This document shows, piece after piece, positions 61,041-64,000 of a DNA stretch of 64,000 nucleotides (its first letter is position 1; each line of letters begins with the position of its first letter). Origin of the DNA: Pocillopora verrucosa (lineage: Eukaryota; Cnidaria; Anthozoa; Scleractinia; Pocilloporidae); the NCBI RefSeq assembly GCF_036669915.1, contig NC_089315.1:29571631-29635630 (forward strand). Direction: 5' to 3'. The notes under the pieces are model-generated. The model searched no databases. It saw only the letters and a program-made list of their open reading frames with translations, and was not told where the DNA came from. The translations under genes were made by a program, and so were the position numbers.

Positions 61041-64000
61041 ATGGCGGACGGCTCCAATAGGAAGGAAAACTGTTTTTCCGTCGAACTGAAACTTTTAGAG
61101 GCTGAATACGAAAGATCTAAGCTACAGGTGTTCCAAGATACGTTTTCCTGTAAACGGTCTATAGTAGAATTAGAACTCTTATGTAAAAACGAGCAGCTTA
61201 TGAAGAATGTTTGAGTCAATAACAAACTCCGAGAACACGAATGCAGACTGAAGGTAAAACTGAAGGACAATGGTAAAAGATGTAGTCGCATGTTTATTTA
61301 CCAAAATTTAGTCATTTCAGTTCTTAGAGCACTGAATTTCGCATCTATGGTCATTTGATAGGATCACATCTCAATCTTTTCTCCTGTATAGGAGCATGTT
61401 GAATCCCTGTCAACGGAACTCGAGAACGTGACAAGCCAGCAAAAAACCTCTCAAAAGACACTCCAGGTAAATGCCGATTGCCAATTCCTGTTTTCTCGAG
61501 CCTCCTTGGGATCGGCGAAATAAATCGAGGTATTGTAGAATAGACTCCATTTCGGGTAACCTGTGGAAACCCTCGAAAGTTCATACAGGTCTGGGAAAGA
61601 TTTTAATTTAATTTGAGAGCGTCTAGATCTTTTATCATTATTCAATAGCCATTTTCATCATCATCATCTCCTCCGTGCTTGTCACTGCTGTTATCATTAT
61701 CTCATTTTAAACTTTGACCGATAGGATGAAAAAATTCAGCATCTTCTGGAGAAGAAAGAACTGGAAGACAGAATGAAATCGGAAATGGATGGAAAAATTG
61801 AAAAGTACAGAGCCACTTCCAGTAACAAGGAAAATTTATGGAAAATGGAGATTAAGACCTGGAAGGTAATTTTTACGAAGCATTTTTCTAACGAACAAAA
61901 AGATAAAAACCTCTTGCTAGCCTTAAAGATAGTTTCACCACAAAGTGATATCCTATGTCCAAGGATTTGTACATGTCTTGGAGAATAGTTCTTGAACCCC
62001 TCTCCAATGAAACTCCTCCATTCATGGGGGCACGTCCTAGTTTTCAGTCATATTTTTCCTTTCCTTTCGCAAAGGACAAGCAGATTCAAGCATCTAAGGA
62101 AGCTGAAGAACTCAGGAGGGAGCTGAAAAAGAAAGAAGTTTCAATGAAGGTAAATTTTTTTTTCGTTTCGCCATCCTTACTTGAGGATTAAAGCGTTTTG
62201 AGTGCTATTTTTTAGTTTTTGTCCGTTCATAGAAGGGCGAGACTCACTTCATGAACTGAGCTGTAGTCTCTGTGGTCAGTTGCACGAGTTCGGACTGGCT
62301 TCGATCCTTGTAACTGAACGTAGCATCAAAATTCAGTCACCCTGACAGATTTTCATAGACTTAATTCAGAGCACACGAAGAAAATTGTCGCTGCGACTTT
62401 TCCCCGTGAAACGTCGCTGCGAATTGTCGTTTAGTTAACCCGGCCTTTCAGTGCACCCAAATGTTAGCCAGAAAAAGAAACGAATGCGGCAGAAACGCCT
62501 TCGGTAAATCAGCTAGTTTGTAATAAATAACATTTCCTTTTTGGAACAAGACCAAGGGTATTCAAGCCAGGACTGATGTGAACAACGCTTCGACAATGAC
62601 TCAGGTTGATTCTCAAAAGAGTGACGCCTCGACTCAAGTTCAAACCTCCGCTTTGATGAGCGAACTTTTCCAAGGGTCTAACGGCCAAGAGATTGGCGGA
62701 GATCTGCAAAATGGGAATGCGAGTGACAATGGAAAGAAGGATGTTGTGAAAGCAGATGGGAAAATGAATAATCAGAGAGGAAGGAAAAAAGCGGAACCGA
62801 GGAAAGATCAACACAAATATGACAGGGGAGGAAAAGCGAAAGATAAAACTGTCCAAGACAGTAATAAAGAACAAGAAGACGACAAATTTGGTAAGAAAGA
62901 AAACGAAGGAAAACAAAAGAGTCCTCAAAAGGAGAAGGTTCTTCGTAATCATAACGTTACATGCGAGAGGAGTACTTCAAATACACTGAGAGACGAGCAA
63001 AGGGAAATCCTTGAAGTCTGCAACGCCAGAGGTTTATCGATAGCATCTGGTGCTTCTGAAGAGGATGACGTTCCTTTCCAGGATTACAAAACCTCGGGGA
63101 AGTCACATAAATCACCAGAGACTGGTAAAAACCCGGATATAAGTGAAGATAAACCTGGTATGGAGGTTCAAGAGGAAGATGTAACCTCAGTGAAAAAGAG
63201 ACGTGGTGAAATTGTACGAGAGGTGCTACAACACGCAGTTGTTGAGGATATTGCAAACAGGAGAGAATTGGAAAGTGGCGAAGAAGGAAAAGTGAAATTA
63301 AAAAACGACGACTTGCAAGATCATGAAAAGAAATTTGAGAAGAAACCTTCACAGAAGCAGATTCCTGAAAGTTTGAATCCAGGGACTGAAGAACAGAAGA
63401 TCTCATCCATTGACGAAGACAACGATTTCTTTGTTGATTTGAGTGAAGAACAAAAACAATTGACTGAGGACAATAAAAAAGTAGAAACGTCTTCTAAAGA
63501 TAAGCGGGATGAAGAGTTCTCGGGCGTCCAAGAACAGGACAAGAAAAAACTAAAGAGCACAAAGGAAAAAGGAAGCCAAAGACGAGTAACATCAACAGAG
63601 GATAAGTCTTCACCTGCGGAAGGCAACGCGATTGAGCAGAGAAGCGCACACGAAAACACAGATCAAGGGTCAAGAAGAGTCTTGAGAAGAAGAGCAAAAA
63701 AAATTAAACCAAAACCAAATGTTATTGACGGCGAGACCGTGGCAAAGAAATCCAAAGCCGGTGTCGAATGTCAGAAAGGTAGCGAACCCGCCATTTCGAA
63801 GACATCATCACCAGAAGTTAATCCATTTCCTCGTGACATTGACATGTCATCATGTGAAATTGATCGCCCGGGTGTTGACAAGTCACGCCTCTCACGTGCG
63901 ACGACAGCTCACAAACCTCTTGACGGGACATCTCAACAACCGGAAACGGAAGTGCTGGAAGGGCTGAGTAATGGGACATCCACTCATGGCCAACTTTCCA
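61041..64000 (+). CDS. Coiled-coil and charged protein, 3' end outside the window
   Basis: I do not recognise this gene. Five exons so far, all phase 0: 61041-61253, 61392-61466, 61725-61865, 62075-62149, and 62551 to the edge (an open frame of at least 483 codons). The N-terminal exons are heptad-like coiled coil (VELKLLEAEYERSKLQVFQD, EHVESLSTELENVTSQQKT, DEKIQHLLEKKELEDRMKSE). The long last exon is Lys/Glu/Gln-rich and disordered, starting with TQVDSQKSDASTQVQTS and carrying basic patches (RRVLRRRAKKIKPKPN). This composition fits a scaffold, chromatin or centrosome-type protein, which is a guess from composition. Codon 58 (61212-61214) is an in-frame TGA between two coiled-coil stretches, although the frame stays coding-like up to the donor CTGAAG|GTAAAA. 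A sequencing error, an allele, a different exon border or a true null are all possible. Confidence 0.65.

Noticed and set aside
60884-61291. 135-codon minus-strand frame over the coiled-coil gene's first exon
   Set aside because: It overlaps a better plus-strand exon and the bidirectional promoter, and its hydrophobic content comes from reading Lys/Glu codons backwards.
62509-63697. Several minus-strand frames opposite the long charged exon
   Set aside because: The plus-strand frame is open throughout and continues a phase-0 exon chain; the antisense frames are its shadows.
1-64000. Retroviral or LTR elements, Polintons, or toxin genes
   Set aside because: No reverse transcriptase, integrase, capsid or polymerase motifs and no long terminal repeats were noticed anywhere in the window.

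Overview
This is animal nuclear DNA, very probably from a stony coral or a close anthozoan. The genes have many short exons with GT-AG introns, the intergenic DNA is AT-rich, and small inverted-repeat elements and tRNA-derived repeats are scattered throughout. The gene content (an expanded KLHL family, animal MSH3, a paired NAGA-type glycosidase, a cnidarian-style rhodopsin GPCR inside an intron) also fits. No prokaryotic operon, CRISPR array or rRNA was seen. The species call is inference.

Layout. (1) 1-17.4 kb: a tandem cluster of BTB-BACK-Kelch (KLHL) genes, all on the minus strand. Four are intact (4124-6137, 7524-10164, 11392-13661, 14526-17342) and one is a broken copy (2073-3350). Each intact gene has one exon for BTB-BACK and one for the Kelch propeller, joined by a phase-0 intron at the same place, so they arose by tandem duplication. 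(2) 18.8-35.0 kb: a small UPF0449 (C19orf25-like) gene lies head to head with a 23-coding-exon MSH3 gene. Intron 16 of MSH3 carries a complete intronless class A GPCR gene and a decayed second copy of it. (3) 36.5-43.5 kb: two tandem secreted proteins, each with one PDI-type thioredoxin domain and identical intron phases (2, 0, 1). The first has a large Tyr-rich and Gln-rich tail with an internal 39-bp repeat; the second is short. (4) 45.6-60.9 kb: two tandem 14-exon glycoside hydrolase 27 genes on the minus strand. Both carry the Ser/Ala pair that in the human enzymes marks alpha-N-acetylgalactosaminidase rather than alpha-galactosidase. (5) 61.0-64.0 kb: the start of an unrecognised coiled-coil and charged protein, head to head with the second glycosidase gene and running off the window. 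Its first exon has an in-frame TGA.

How the genes might work together: the KLHL proteins are candidate Cullin-3 substrate adaptors, MSH3 acts in nuclear mismatch repair, the glycosidases are expected to be lysosomal or secreted, and the thioredoxin pair looks exported because it lacks an ER-retention tail. There is no sign of a common pathway. The window is mainly a record of local tandem duplication. Exon borders were worked out by hand from splice signals, reading-frame continuity and paralogue comparison, with no transcript support.
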